This document shows positions 34,470 to 43,920 of a DNA stretch of 64,000 nucleotides, in pieces. Origin of the DNA: an uncultured Shimia sp. (GTDB lineage Bacteria; Pseudomonadota; Alphaproteobacteria; Rhodobacterales; Rhodobacteraceae); assembly GCA_937897325.1 (NCBI GenBank), contig CALCOY010000026.1, forward strand, positions 62,001-126,000, given 5' to 3'. Position numbers and translations under genes: made by a program. Numbering within the stretch: position 1 is the stretch's first letter; every line of letters begins with the position of its first letter. The notes beneath the pieces were generated by a model. The model saw nothing but the letters and a program-made list of their open reading frames with translations. It was not told the origin of the DNA and did not search any database.

Positions 34470-35120
34470 ATGAGCCTGGCCCAACGCAGCAGCGACACGA
34501 CCACCGCAGCCCATGACAGGGTCTACCGGCGCCTACGCACCCGGATAATGCACGGTGATATCCTGCCGGGGCAGGCTTTGACGCTGCGGGGCATCGGCAA
34601 GCAATACGATGTCTCTATGACCCCCGCGCGCGAGGCTGTCCGGCGGCTTGTCGCCGAAGGCGCGCTTAGCCTTTCCGCCTCTGGCCGCGTTTCGACCCCG
34701 GAATTGTCGAACGAACGGATCGAGGAACTCGCCGCTCTGCGTGCCCTCATAGAAGTGGAGTTGGCCACCCGCGCCCTGCCCCGCGCGCATCTGGCCCTGA
34801 TCGAACGCTTGCAAAGCATCAACGGCAGCGTGGCCGAGGCCGTCGCGCACCGGGATGCCGTCAGCTACATTCGGACCAACCTTGAATTCCACCGGACACT
34901 TTATCTGCGCGCGCAAGCACCTGCGATGCTCGCTATGGCCGAAACCGTCTGGCTCCAGATGGGACCAACCATGCGGGCGCTTTATGGTCGACTGCGCCGA
35001 ACGGAACCGCCCCGCTATCACAAGCTCATCATCGCGGCGCTGCGGGCGGGCGATGAACCGGGGCTGCGCCTTGCCGTCCGCTCGGATGTCACGCAGGGCT
35101 TGCGGATGCTGGCAAGCTGA
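34470..35120 (+). CDS. GntR-family (FadR/FCD subfamily) transcriptional regulator
   Basis: Protein of 216 residues. The N-terminal winged helix has LTLRGIGKQYDVSMTPAREAV (about residues 37-57), and the C-terminal FCD-type all-helical domain contains metal-ligand candidates in NLEFHRTLY (H at about 144) and PPRYHKLII (H at about 190). AAAGGA precedes the ATG. It lies directly upstream of, and in the same direction as, the ABC importer at 35199-37779, which it probably controls, with a small carboxylic acid as the likely ligand class of FCD proteins. Specificity is unknown. Confidence 0.88.
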   Translation: MSLAQRSSDTTTAAHDRVYRRLRTRIMHGDILPGQALTLRGIGKQYDVSMTPAREAVRRLVAEGALSLSASGRVSTPELSNERIEELAALRALIEVELATRALPRAHLALIERLQSINGSVAEAVAHRDAVSYIRTNLEFHRTLYLRAQAPAMLAMAETVWLQMGPTMRALYGRLRRTEPPRYHKLIIAALRAGDEPGLRLAVRSDVTQGLRMLAS

Positions 35121-35198
35121 ATGGCATTGCCCTTTGGTACGTCCCGCCCATATGGTCAGCGCAAAGCGGAGCTGAACCGCGATATCTGGGAGGATACC

Positions 35199-36215
35199 AT
35201 GACACATCTGAACCGTCGCCATACGCTTGGCCTGCTGGGTGGGGCCGCTGCTTTGCCCATGATCAGCGCGCCGGCCCTCGCCAATACACAGATCAAGGTA
35301 GGTGCCCTGCGCTTTACCAGCCATGCGGCCAGCTTTGTCGCGTTTGAACGCGGATATTTCGCCGAGGACGGCCTCGACGTTTCATTCGAATTCTTTCAGG
35401 CGGCTCAGCCCATGGCCGTTGCAATTGCTTCAGGGGATGCGGACTATGCAGTCACTGCTGTGTCGGGCGGTCTGATCTCGCTGGCAGAAAAGGGGACCGC
35501 CAAGGTTATCGGTGGTGCGCTTAGCGAAGAGGCGGGCATTGACGGGCAAAAGATCCTCGCGTCCAACGCGGCGTTCGAGGCTGGCCTGACCCGCCCCGCA
35601 GCCCTCGACGGGAAAAGCTTTGCCGTCACGCAGGCAGGATCCTCCTTTCATTACATGGGCTCCAAGATCGCAGGCGCGGAGGGCGCAAAGGTCAGCTTCA
35701 AGCCGCTGCAGAAGGTCGGTGCGATTATCGGCGCCATGAAATCCGGACAGGTTGACGCCTGGTCTATCGTGCCGCATATCGCCAAGCCAATGGCCGCTTC
35801 AGGCGCAATGCACATCATTGGCGACGTGGCCGATTACTTGCCAAACTATCAGGTCACGACCGTCTTCACCTCCGCCGCAAATGCTGGGAACGAGCGCGCG
35901 AAAACCGAAAGCTTCCTGCGCGCTTTCTCAAAGGGTGCGGCCGATTTCAACGCGGCCTTGGTCGACAAAACCGCCGGTGAAGAGGCGGCCGAAGAAATGG
36001 TAAAGCTGATCCATAAATACGTCTACACAGATCGACCCTATGAAAAAGCAGCACCCAGCATACGCAATGGGGCCATGCGGATCAACGCTGATGCCGCGCT
36101 TAACATGGCATCGGTTGAGGATCAGTTGAACTGGTTCAAATCAGAGAAACTGGTCAAGGACAGCATCACCACTGAAACGCTGGTTGACGGATCTTACGCC
36201 GAAATAGTGTCCTAG
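35199..36215 (+). CDS. NMT1/TauA-type ABC transporter substrate-binding protein
   Basis: Protein of 338 residues with a twin-arginine-like signal (MTHLNRRHTLGLLGGAAALP, cleavage near ALA). The mature protein starts IKVGALRFTSHAASFVAFERG and GYFAEDGLDVSFEF is the NitT/TauT-family signature; GDADYAVTAVSGG follows. GGGAGG precedes the ATG at 35199; a longer frame starting at 35121 would destroy the signal peptide. The partner ATPase and permease follow. Possible ligands for the family are sulfonates, pyrimidine precursors, nitrate or aromatic acids; nothing nearby identifies which. Confidence 0.88.
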   Translation: MTHLNRRHTLGLLGGAAALPMISAPALANTQIKVGALRFTSHAASFVAFERGYFAEDGLDVSFEFFQAAQPMAVAIASGDADYAVTAVSGGLISLAEKGTAKVIGGALSEEAGIDGQKILASNAAFEAGLTRPAALDGKSFAVTQAGSSFHYMGSKIAGAEGAKVSFKPLQKVGAIIGAMKSGQVDAWSIVPHIAKPMAASGAMHIIGDVADYLPNYQVTTVFTSAANAGNERAKTESFLRAFSKGAADFNAALVDKTAGEEAAEEMVKLIHKYVYTDRPYEKAAPSIRNGAMRINADAALNMASVEDQLNWFKSEKLVKDSITTETLVDGSYAEIVS

Positions 36216-36224
36216 ACCGCACCG

Positions 36225-36992
36225 GTGCAGCTGAGCGCCCAACATATCACCCACCGTTATGACGACATGGTGGTACTCGAAGATCTGAGCCTGACGATAC
36301 TAGCAGGCCGGATCACCTGCATTATCGGCCCGTCAGGCTGCGGGAAGTCTACGCTGTTACGGCTGTTCGGCGGGCTTGAACGACCAAGCGAAGGCCAGAT
36401 CCTGCAAAGCGGAGAAGCGCCCGCAGGATGCCTTAATCCTTTGACATACGTCTTTCAGGACTTCGCACTTCTGCCCTGGCGCAGCGTGGCAGGCAATGTG
36501 TCTTTGGTCTTGGAGGATCACGGCGTGAGGGGTGCGACACGCCACGATGTTATCGCCGATGTCCTCGCGCGCACCAAGCTCGCCGATTTTCACGACGCCC
36601 TGCCCAAACAGCTCTCCGGCGGGATGAAACAGCGTGTTGCCATCGCACGGGCACTCGCGGTTAACCCCGCCGTGATGCTTCTGGACGAACCGCTCAGCGC
36701 GCTGGATGCGCAGACGCGCGAATTGCTCATGGACGATCTGATCGCATTGTGGACCCGGCAGCCCTTCACCGGTATCTATGTGACCCACAATCTGGCTGAA
36801 GCCGCACGGCTGGGGCATCAGATTGTCGTTTTGTCCCGCAGACCGGGGCGCTTGCGTGACGTCGTGGAACTGGCGCTGCCATTGACGGACCGCCATCCGG
36901 GACAAGCCGATCTGGAGGCCTTGCAAACCCGCCTTTGGGAACTCATGCGGGAGGAGGCCGAGGCCGCCGATCAGGAACTTTCGCATGTCTGA
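36225..36992 (+). CDS. NitT/TauT-family ABC transporter ATPase
   Basis: Protein of 255 residues starting at GTG 36225. Walker A GPSGCGKST lies near residues 36-44, the signature LSGGMKQR near 130 and Walker B VMLLDEPLSALD near 150, with switch His in YVTHNLAEA. It resembles SsuB/TauB/NrtD proteins. It starts 9 bp after the binding-protein stop and overlaps the permease gene by 8 bp. The last 30 residues are acidic (REEAEAADQEL). Confidence 0.9.
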   Translation: MQLSAQHITHRYDDMVVLEDLSLTILAGRITCIIGPSGCGKSTLLRLFGGLERPSEGQILQSGEAPAGCLNPLTYVFQDFALLPWRSVAGNVSLVLEDHGVRGATRHDVIADVLARTKLADFHDALPKQLSGGMKQRVAIARALAVNPAVMLLDEPLSALDAQTRELLMDDLIALWTRQPFTGIYVTHNLAEAARLGHQIVVLSRRPGRLRDVVELALPLTDRHPGQADLEALQTRLWELMREEAEAADQELSHV

Positions 36993-37779
36993 AGCCGCAC
37001 GTCCCGTCCAGTTTCGCGGGGGTGGCTTTAAGCCCGGTATGCGCCGTGGCACCGGGTTGGCGGTCTTTATACTGCTGATCGCGATGATCGAATGGGGCAC
37101 CCGGGCGGGTTGGATTTCGAACCTGACGCTTCCGCGCCCCTCAGATGTCGGCCTGACATTCGTCGATCTCTGGCAAACAGGGCTTTTGTGGGATCATCTT
37201 CTACCCTCTCTTGGGCGCCTGATCGTCGGTACCCTGCTCGGTGTGACAGCCGGCATCGGTGTCGGGGTGCTGATCGGCCTGTTCACTTATATTCGTGCGG
37301 GCCTTGTACCACTTGTTGCGGCGATGTTCCCGATCCCGAAGATCGCGCTCCTGCCGCTTTTTGTGATCTGGTTCGGTATCGGTGAAGGTTCGAAATACGC
37401 CCTAATCGCTTTGGGCACCTTCACACCGACCGTCGTCGCAGCATATGGCGCGGTCGACAACGTAGACAGGACACTGATCCGGATGGGTCAGTCTTTTGGG
37501 CTGTCCTGGATCAGCATCGTGCGCAAGATCGTCCTGCCGGGCGCGCTTCCGGGGATCCTATCCGGCATGAGGGTCAGCGTGGCCATCGGGATCATCCTGT
37601 TGGTCGCCGCAGAAATGCTGGGCGCGGAGTTCGGGATCGGTGCCTACATCCTGCAGGCCGGGTCGCTATACGATTTGGAGCGTTTATTCGCTGGGGTCGT
37701 GATCCTGTCAGCGCTTGGCGTTCTGACAAGCTGGGCAATCGGCATGATCGAAAGACGCGTTCTACGCTGGCGGGTCTAG
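36985..37779 (+). CDS. NitT/TauT-family ABC transporter permease
   Basis: Inner-membrane protein of 264 residues with about six hydrophobic helices of the BPD_transp_1 superfamily, SsuC/TauC-like. Conserved parts are LPRPSDV near residue 45, [20 protein letters not shown] near 112, and the EAA-like loop [19 protein letters not shown] near 172. Its stop shares a CTAG with the convergent accA stop (4-bp overlap). It completes the GntR/ABC cluster. Confidence 0.9.
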   Translation: MSEAARPVQFRGGGFKPGMRRGTGLAVFILLIAMIEWGTRAGWISNLTLPRPSDVGLTFVDLWQTGLLWDHLLPSLGRLIVGTLLGVTAGIGVGVLIGLFTYIRAGLVPLVAAMFPIPKIALLPLFVIWFGIGEGSKYALIALGTFTPTVVAAYGAVDNVDRTLIRMGQSFGLSWISIVRKIVLPGALPGILSGMRVSVAIGIILLVAAEMLGAEFGIGAYILQAGSLYDLERLFAGVVILSALGVLTSWAIGMIERRVLRWRV

Positions 37780-38738
37780 GCGGCGAGCCCCTTCTCGCCA
37801 AGATTCAGGAACTTGCGCCGTCGATCGTCGACCAAGGCTGGTGCGTCCTTGCCGCTCAAATCCTTCAGCATCGCTGTAATGGCCTCTCCAACGGTAGCCA
37901 TGGTGGCCGCGCGGTGACGATGCGCACCGCCGATCTCTTCGGGGATGATCCTGTCGATCACCCCAAGCTGCTGTAGGTCCTGGGCGGTCAGGCGCAAAGC
38001 CTCTGCGGCCTCGCGCATCTTTTCGGCATCCTTCCAAAGGATCGAGGCACAGCCCTCGGGCGAGATGACCGAGTAAACCGAATGCTCCAACATCGCGACA
38101 CGGTTGGCTGTCGCAAAGGCCACGGCCCCGCCCGAGCCCCCCTCACCGATGATAACCGAGACCAGCGGCACAGAGATCTGCAGACATTTTTCAGTCGAAC
38201 GTGCGATCGCCTCAGACTGTCCACGTTCTTCGGCACCCTTGCCGGGATAGGCGCCAGGGGTGTCGACCAATGTGATCACGGGCAGATCAAAGCGGTGTGC
38301 CAGATCCATCAATCGGATCGCCTTGCGATATCCTTCGGGTCGCGCCATCCCGAAGTTCCGTTCGATCCGGGATTTCGTGTCATTGCCCTTTTCGTGCCCG
38401 ATCACCACCACGGGTCGGTCATCGAACCGCGCCAGCCCACCCATGACGGCGTGGTCATCGGCAAAGTTCCTGTCACCGGCCAGCGGTGTATATTCGGTGA
38501 ACAGGCTTTCTATGTAGTCTCTGCAATGCGGCCGGTCAGGGTGTCGGGCGACCAGACATTTTCGCCAAGGGGTCAGATCCGCGTAGAGCGTTCTCAATAA
38601 TTCGGCCGCTTTGGCATCAAGGCCCGCCGCCTCTTCGGTCACGTCCATCTCTTCGGTTTCGCGGGCCATCGCGCGCAGTTCTTCCGCCTTGCCTTCGATT
38701 TCGGCCAGCGGTTTTTCAAATTCGAGATATTGTATCAA
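37776..38738 (-). CDS. accA: Acetyl-CoA carboxylase carboxyltransferase subunit alpha
   Basis: Protein of 320 residues that with AccD transfers carboxyl from biotin to acetyl-CoA for fatty acid synthesis. [20 protein letters not shown] is the family N-terminus; the crotonase-like core has [23 protein letters not shown] and the oxyanion-hole glycines in [14 protein letters not shown] prefer the TTG at 38738 ([10 protein letters not shown]), because GGAG lies nine bases upstream and the family begins here; a TTG at 38753 would add five residues. Core gene, convergent with the ABC permease. Confidence 0.95.
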   Translation of the reverse strand: MIQYLEFEKPLAEIEGKAEELRAMARETEEMDVTEEAAGLDAKAAELLRTLYADLTPWRKCLVARHPDRPHCRDYIESLFTEYTPLAGDRNFADDHAVMGGLARFDDRPVVVIGHEKGNDTKSRIERNFGMARPEGYRKAIRLMDLAHRFDLPVITLVDTPGAYPGKGAEERGQSEAIARSTEKCLQISVPLVSVIIGEGGSGGAVAFATANRVAMLEHSVYSVISPEGCASILWKDAEKMREAAEALRLTAQDLQQLGVIDRIIPEEIGGAHRHRAATMATVGEAITAMLKDLSGKDAPALVDDRRRKFLNLGEKGLAA

Positions 38739-38795
38739 ACGCCTGCTCCGCAACTGATCGCCGATATATGGCCGGGGCAGAGACGCTTTGCAATG

Positions 38796-39389
38796 TCAGG
38801 TGAACAGGACCGGATATAGCGAGGCCATTAGCAGCAACGCCATCGTCCAGTTGAATGCCACCAGACGCCCTGGATTGGTCAGGATCCGCGCCATCTGTTG
38901 ACCAAGAAGCGTCCAAGAGCCCACGGAAGGTAGATTGATCGCACCAAAAATCACCGCGACAATCAGAATGGCCGCAAAGGTCGTGTCAGGCGTGTAAACC
39001 GTAACAGCTGTCAGTGCCATGGCCCAGGCTTTCGGGTTGACCCACTGAAATGCGGCAGCTTGCAGGAAGGTCATAGGCGTGCCGGTCTTGGCCCCTTTTT
39101 CGATCGGCGCTGCGCGCGCGATCTTCCAGGCAAGCCAAAGCAGGTAAATCACGCTGCAGATCTTCAGAACATCATAGCTGACCGGGTAGGCGTCAAAGAT
39201 CTGCACAAGGCCAACACCGACCAGGATGACCATAAAGACAAATCCCAAACCAACGCCCATCATATGCGGGATCGTCCTACGAAATCCGAAATTGGCCCCG
39301 GATGCCATGAGCATAAGGTTGTTGGGTCCCGGCGTGATCGAGCTGACGAAGGCGAAGGTGACAAGAGCGGTGAGCAATTCAAGTGTCAT
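38796..39389 (-). CDS. LysE/RhtB-family amino-acid exporter
   Basis: Membrane protein of 197 residues with about six hydrophobic helices. The N-terminal family motif SSITPGPNNLMLMASGANFG (about residues 16-35) is clear. An ATG at 39389 is used; a TTG two codons upstream is possible. It is divergent from an Lrp/AsnC regulator (39462), the classical arrangement for substrate-induced amino-acid export, so the regulator probably senses the exported amino acid. Substrate unknown. Confidence 0.9.
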   Translation of the reverse strand: MTLELLTALVTFAFVSSITPGPNNLMLMASGANFGFRRTIPHMMGVGLGFVFMVILVGVGLVQIFDAYPVSYDVLKICSVIYLLWLAWKIARAAPIEKGAKTGTPMTFLQAAAFQWVNPKAWAMALTAVTVYTPDTTFAAILIVAVIFGAINLPSVGSWTLLGQQMARILTNPGRLVAFNWTMALLLMASLYPVLFT

Positions 39390-39429
39390 GTGCAATAAAA
39401 ATCACATCAAAGGGGGTGATGGATTGCTA

Positions 39430-39450
39430 ATTGGTTATGATTTTGCCAAT
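39430..39450. promoter_or_regulatory. Inverted repeat in the lysE-type/lrp-type divergent spacer
   Basis: ATTGG (39430-39434) and CCAAT (39446-39450) are arranged as an inverted repeat with an 11-nt AT-rich spacer in the 72-bp spacer between the exporter and the Lrp-type gene. Lrp-family sites are degenerate AT-rich repeats, so this is a plausible but weak operator candidate. Confidence 0.3.
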
Positions 39451-39461
39451 ATTCGCAACAT

Positions 39462-39914
39462 ATGATGAAATCAGATAAGATTAACGACCATATATTGCAA
39501 GAGCTGCAAAGTGACGGACGGATCAGCAACCTTGATCTCGCGGATCGGGTGGGGCTGTCTCCGTCAGCGTGTCTGCGGCGCGTGCAAGAGCTTGAACGCA
39601 GTGGCGTTATCACCGGGTATCGCGCTGTCCTGGACCGGACGAAAATCGGGAAAGCCTTCGTGGCCTATGTCGGCGTGGGGCTGAACGATCACTCCAAATC
39701 ATCGCAAGAGGCGTTCGAGCAGGCAATCTCCAAAGCACCCGAAGTTCTGGAATGCCACAATATTACCGGGACGATCGAATATATTCTACGCGTGGAATGT
39801 GCGGATCTGCCAAGCTACAAGACCTTTCACACCGACATGCTGGGCGCCCTTCCGCAAGTCAATGCGATTACCTCATATGTCGTTATGGGATCGCCAAAGG
39901 ACGAACGTGGATAA
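39462..39914 (+). CDS. Lrp/AsnC-family transcriptional regulator
   Basis: Protein of 150 residues. The N-terminal HTH reads INDHILQELQSDGRISNLDL and ADRVGLSPSACLRRVQELER; the C-terminal RAM/ligand-binding domain starts near residue 65 (KAFVAYVGVGL) and includes VLECHNITGTIEYILRV. Length is standard. Divergent from the LysE-type exporter and presumably its activator. Confidence 0.92.
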   Translation: MMKSDKINDHILQELQSDGRISNLDLADRVGLSPSACLRRVQELERSGVITGYRAVLDRTKIGKAFVAYVGVGLNDHSKSSQEAFEQAISKAPEVLECHNITGTIEYILRVECADLPSYKTFHTDMLGALPQVNAITSYVVMGSPKDERG

Positions 39915-40598
39915 AGCCGGCGCTTACATTCGGCAATGCAATCAACCCTTCCTTTACGTCACGTCGGATGGCACTCCTTAGCGCGCGCATTGTCCGCATG
40001 TCGGCTGCGCCGAGGACCAGCACGAGGCGTCCGTAATCATCGCGGCATGTCAGTAGAGCGCCCCCCGCGATGCTGTGAAGCGCACGCGGAGCGCGCCGAG
40101 CACGAAAGCTGACACCAGATTAAGGTTTTAAGCGACAGCCAGAACCCTCAGTTTGACGGCATCTGGTCCACGGATATGTGCGGCTGATTGGAATCATAAA
40201 CATCCGACAGTACCGAAAATTACGATATCGATGACGCCTGCCTCTGTTCCTATGCCGTTAAGAAAGTACGCGTTCCAACAGCTATCGCGAGGCGGATACA
40301 CAGACCCCGCAGACCCAGAAAAGCGCTCGCCAGAATGATCAGGACATTGCGCATGTCAACAATGACGCCATCCACAGGACTAAGCGGCGGATTCATCTTC
40401 AAAACGACCACGCAACCCCAAAAGACGGCCAAAACATCCTTGGCCTGCCAGCGCGATACGATCCGGTCCCGCAAAGGCGGCAGCATAGGCCATAACAAGC
40501 GGCGCCAGAACACGGAGCGAATCTACGAAATCGGGAAAGGTGCCGAAACGTATACTAGACATGTAAACCCGTCGCGAAACGAGAAGGGGTTTGAACAT
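39915..40598 (-). pseudogene. Decayed membrane-sensor gene (5TM-LYT-like)
   Basis: No intact gene lies here, but the minus strand holds consecutive coding fragments in shifting frames. FVDSLRVLAPLVMAYA (about 40524-40477) is in one frame; SPVDGVIVDMRNVLIILASA and FLGLRGLCIRLAIAVGTR follow in another, ending at a stop at 40250; GTEAGVIDIVIFGTVG follows in a third. The P-x-DG-x-x-D-x-R core followed by an A-x-FLG-x-x-G helix is characteristic of 5TM receptors of the LYT type, often fused to diguanylate cyclase or kinase domains. Any output domain is gone or unrecognisable. At least two frameshifts are needed. Confidence 0.45.
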
Positions 40599-40623
40599 CA
40601 GAGGTGACGAAAATGTAAGGTCT

Positions 40624-41586
40624 TTAGCCGTCGTTCGAGATCATCTCGGCCTGGCGGACGATCACATCGGCCTGCTTGATCGAGGCGATGTCGACCAGGC
40701 GGCCCTTGTAGACCGTCGCGCCTTCCCCCTTCGCTTTGGCCTCTTCCATGGCGGCCAGGATCTCGCGCGCTTCGGTGACGGCGGCCTCCGATGGTGTGAA
40801 GACTTCGTTGGCAAGCGCGACCTGCTTGGGATGGATCGCCCATTTGCCAACCATGCCCAAAGTCGCTGACCGAAGCGCCTGCGCCCGGAACCCTTCATCA
40901 TCTGAAAAGTCGCCAAAGGGCCCGTCGACGGGCAGAACACCATGGGTCCGACAGGCCGCGACGATGGCCGCCTGCGCCCAATGCCAGGGGTCGGACCAAT
41001 GCTTCTGGCCGTCGTGGAGCATATAGTAGTCTTCCTGCGTGCCCCCGATCCCGGTCGTTTGCATGCCCATGGAAGCCGCGAAGTCGGCCGCACCCAGGCT
41101 CATTGCCTGAAGCCGCGGCGAGGCCGAGGCGATTTCCTCCACATGGGCAATACCCGCCGCGGATTCGATGATGACCTCGAACGCCAGACGCTTGCCACGC
41201 CCCTTGGCCGCCTCGATCGCGCTGACCAGGGCGTCGACGGCGTAAAGATCGCCCGCACAACCGACTTTCGGGATCATGATCTGGTCCAGCCGATCCGATG
41301 CCCGTTCCAGCAGATCCACCACATCGCGGTACCAATAAGGCGTGTCGAGCCCATTGATCCGCACGCTCAGCGTCTTGGTGCCCCAGTCGATATCGCCAAT
41401 TGCCTGAACCACGTTCTCACGCGCGCTGTCCTTGTCGGTCGGCGCAACCGAGTCCTCGAGATCAAGATTGATCACATCCGCCGCACTGCCCGCCATCTTC
41501 TCGAAAATGGCAGGACGAGAACCCGGACCGAAGAGCTGACAGCGGTTTGGACGGGAGGGTGCAGCAGGCTGAATGCGAAAAGACAT
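40624..41586 (-). CDS. mcl1: L-malyl-CoA/beta-methylmalyl-CoA lyase (Mcl1)
   Basis: Protein of 320 residues of the HpcH/HpaI (CitE-like) family. It begins MSFRIQPAAPSRPNRCQLFG, essentially the N-terminus I know from Rhodobacter Mcl1. INLDLEDSVAP holds the metal-binding acidic region, SVRINGLDTPYWY the CoA/substrate region, and FEVIIESAAG the catalytic-site glutamate. It cleaves malyl-CoA to glyoxylate and acetyl-CoA, and beta-methylmalyl-CoA to glyoxylate and propionyl-CoA, as used in the ethylmalonyl-CoA pathway and in acetate or glyoxylate metabolism. It is divergent from the D-amino-acid operon; no other ethylmalonyl-CoA pathway genes are in the window. Confidence 0.95.
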   Translation of the reverse strand: MSFRIQPAAPSRPNRCQLFGPGSRPAIFEKMAGSAADVINLDLEDSVAPTDKDSARENVVQAIGDIDWGTKTLSVRINGLDTPYWYRDVVDLLERASDRLDQIMIPKVGCAGDLYAVDALVSAIEAAKGRGKRLAFEVIIESAAGIAHVEEIASASPRLQAMSLGAADFAASMGMQTTGIGGTQEDYYMLHDGQKHWSDPWHWAQAAIVAACRTHGVLPVDGPFGDFSDDEGFRAQALRSATLGMVGKWAIHPKQVALANEVFTPSEAAVTEAREILAAMEEAKAKGEGATVYKGRLVDIASIKQADVIVRQAEMISNDG

Positions 41587-41840
41587 GACAGATCTTTCAG
41601 TAAGAATGTTACGTTCACTTGGTCTCGGCTGTTATTAAATTGCGCCGCCCTTCGCAAGGTTCATTTTGCAACTGCAGAAACAGACGATTTATACCCATCA
41701 AACACCAATCACGCAAAGATCGTGCGCATGATTGCCTAATGACTGAACATTCTTCCGCTTGTCGCCCCATGATGGCCCGACTTCGAATGTCTTTTGATCC
41801 ACACCATCGATAAACAGAAGCGAATACAGGAGAGACCGTT

Positions 41841-42842
41841 GTGATCCAGACCCCTTATCTTCTTTTCCTTGGCGACGCACCCGATCAATTGGCAGCGAAG
41901 GTTGCACAAGGGATCAAGGATTGGCGCCCCGAAAACGCCGTTGGGCAGTTCCGACTGCCCGGATGCGGTGCGGATATGGGTCTGACCGACATGACGTTGG
42001 AGGAAGGGCTTGCTGCGGGTGCCAAAACGCTCGTGATCGGTGTGGCCAACCGCGGCGGCGTGATCTCGGAAGAGTGGAAAACCGTTTTGGTGCACGCGCT
42101 TCGGCTGGGCTACGATCTCGCTGCAGGCCTTCACAATCTTCTGCGTGATGAAGACGAGCTGCAGGCAGCCGCCAAAGTGAACGGGATGACGCTACATGAC
42201 GTTCGCGTCCCCTCGGTCGCCTATCCCATCGCAAATGGCCAGAAACGTAGTGGCAAGCGTGTCCTCGCCATCGGTACCGATTGTTCCTGCGGCAAGATGT
42301 ATACTGCGATGTCCATGGATGCCGAAATGATGAAGCGCGGGCTGAAATCCGATTTCCGCGCGACCGGTCAGACAGGCATCCTGATCACTGGCAAGGGCGT
42401 CCCGCTTGATGCTGTCATCGCGGATTTCATGGCAGGCGCCGTTGAATATCTGACACCTGACAATGACGACGATCACTGGGATCATATCGAGGGCCAAGGC
42501 AGTCTGTTCCATGTTTCCTATTCGGGCGTGACCATGGCGCTGATCCACGGGGGCCAGCCGGACGCGCTGATTCTCTGCCACGAACCCACGCGGACCCATA
42601 TGCGCGGTCTACCGCATTACGACCTTCCCACGCTGGAGCAATTGCGCGACACCGCTCTACCTATGGCACACGTCGCCAATCCGGCCTGTCAGGTGGCGGG
42701 CGTTTCGATCAATACCAAAGCGCTGGACGAAGATGCGGCAAAAGCCTGTCTGCAAAAGATCGAAGACCGGATGAACCTGCCTGCAACCGACCCTTTCCGC
42801 TTTGGAGCGGGCAAACTGGTAGACGCCCTTATGTCCCTGTGA
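41841..42842 (+). CDS. dgcN: DUF1611 protein, DgcN-like D-glutamate N-acetyltransferase
   Basis: Protein of 333 residues starting at GTG 41841 behind AGGAGA. DUF1611 proteins combine an N-terminal Rossmann-like domain with a P-loop domain; here the P-loop is GTDCSCGKM at residues 145-153. A conserved C-terminal segment reads ALIHGGQPDALILCHEPTR. The arrangement DUF1611 plus an enolase-superfamily epimerase is the DgcN-DgcA pair described for D-glutamate catabolism in marine proteobacteria, where DgcN acetylates D-Glu and DgcA racemises N-acetyl-D-Glu. The D-amino-acid transaminase gene that follows strengthens this. Assignment is by family and context, not by active-site proof. Confidence 0.82.
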   Translation: MIQTPYLLFLGDAPDQLAAKVAQGIKDWRPENAVGQFRLPGCGADMGLTDMTLEEGLAAGAKTLVIGVANRGGVISEEWKTVLVHALRLGYDLAAGLHNLLRDEDELQAAAKVNGMTLHDVRVPSVAYPIANGQKRSGKRVLAIGTDCSCGKMYTAMSMDAEMMKRGLKSDFRATGQTGILITGKGVPLDAVIADFMAGAVEYLTPDNDDDHWDHIEGQGSLFHVSYSGVTMALIHGGQPDALILCHEPTRTHMRGLPHYDLPTLEQLRDTALPMAHVANPACQVAGVSINTKALDEDAAKACLQKIEDRMNLPATDPFRFGAGKLVDALMSL

Positions 42843-42870
42843 CACTGAGTCGGGCGAAAGAGAGGCTGCC

Positions 42871-43836
42871 ATGAATTTAGAGGTCACGCAGGATACATTC
42901 GCGCTTGCCCGAGCCTTTGTCATCGCGCGCGGATCGCGAACGGCCGCACATGTGGTTACGGTTAAGTTAACAGATGGCGCATTCTCAGGCTGGGGCGAAT
43001 GCCTGCCCTATGCCCGTTACGATGAGTCTCTCGATAGCGTCATGCAAAAAATCGAGGCATTGGACGACATCAAAGACCGCCGCGCGCTGCAGGAACGAAT
43101 GCCAGCGGGTGCTGCCCGCAATGCAGTCGACTGCGCGCTATGGGATCTGGAGGCCAAACGCGCTGGTAAACGGGTCTGGGATCTTATCGGCATGGCCGTT
43201 CCCGGACCAGAGATCACGGCCTACAGCTTGTCGCTCGAAAGCCCCGAGGTAATGCGGGAACAGGCGGCCAAGAATGCCTTCCGGCCACTCCTCAAGATCA
43301 AGCTCGGCACTCCGGACGACATGCCCCGTCTCGAAGCCGTTCGGGCCGGGGCTCCCGACACACGGATCATCGTTGACGCCAATGAGGGTTGGAGCGCGGA
43401 GGTCTACGCTGATCTTGCCCCGCATCTGCAAAAGCTGGGTGTCGCCCTTGTCGAACAGCCCTTGCCTGCAGGCCAGGACGACGCATTGCTGGGCCTTCCG
43501 CGCCCCGTACCGATTTGCGCGGACGAAAGCTGCCATGACCGCGCAAGCCTGCCCGACCTCAGGGGCAAGTACGACATGATCAACATCAAGCTCGACAAGA
43601 CCGGCGGACTGACCGAAGCGCTTGAACTTAAAAGCGCCGCCATGGCTGAAGGTTTCGGCATAATGATCGGCTGCATGGTCAGCACATCCTTATCAATGGC
43701 TCCGGCGACGTTGCTGGCGCAGGGTGCGGACTTTGTCGACCTTGATGCACCGATGCTTCTGGCCGAGGACAGGGAAACGCCGCTTGTCTATGACGCAAGA
43801 GGCGTGCATCCACCAAACGAAGAACTTTGGGGATAG
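42871..43836 (+). CDS. dgcA: Enolase-superfamily racemase/epimerase, DgcA-like
   Basis: Protein of 321 residues of the muconate-lactonising subgroup. Catalytic residues visible: K142 and K144 in LKIKLG, metal ligands D169 (IIVDANEGW), E195 (VEQPLP) and D218 (ICADES), and the opposite-face base K240 (NIKLDKTGG). This two-base layout is that of L-Ala-D/L-Glu epimerases and N-acyl-amino-acid racemases. Positioned 28 bp after the DUF1611 gene, it most likely racemises N-acetyl-D-glutamate; a murein dipeptide epimerase (YcjG-like) is the alternative. ATG follows AGAGAGGCTGCC. Confidence 0.87.
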   Translation: MNLEVTQDTFALARAFVIARGSRTAAHVVTVKLTDGAFSGWGECLPYARYDESLDSVMQKIEALDDIKDRRALQERMPAGAARNAVDCALWDLEAKRAGKRVWDLIGMAVPGPEITAYSLSLESPEVMREQAAKNAFRPLLKIKLGTPDDMPRLEAVRAGAPDTRIIVDANEGWSAEVYADLAPHLQKLGVALVEQPLPAGQDDALLGLPRPVPICADESCHDRASLPDLRGKYDMINIKLDKTGGLTEALELKSAAMAEGFGIMIGCMVSTSLSMAPATLLAQGADFVDLDAPMLLAEDRETPLVYDARGVHPPNEELWG

Positions 43837-43920
43837 GTGCTGCGGCGGATGGACCGATCCTCAAATTCGGCGATGCAGACTAAAGAGATCAAAAGGCTCA
43901 GGACAGAAAGGACCCAGACC

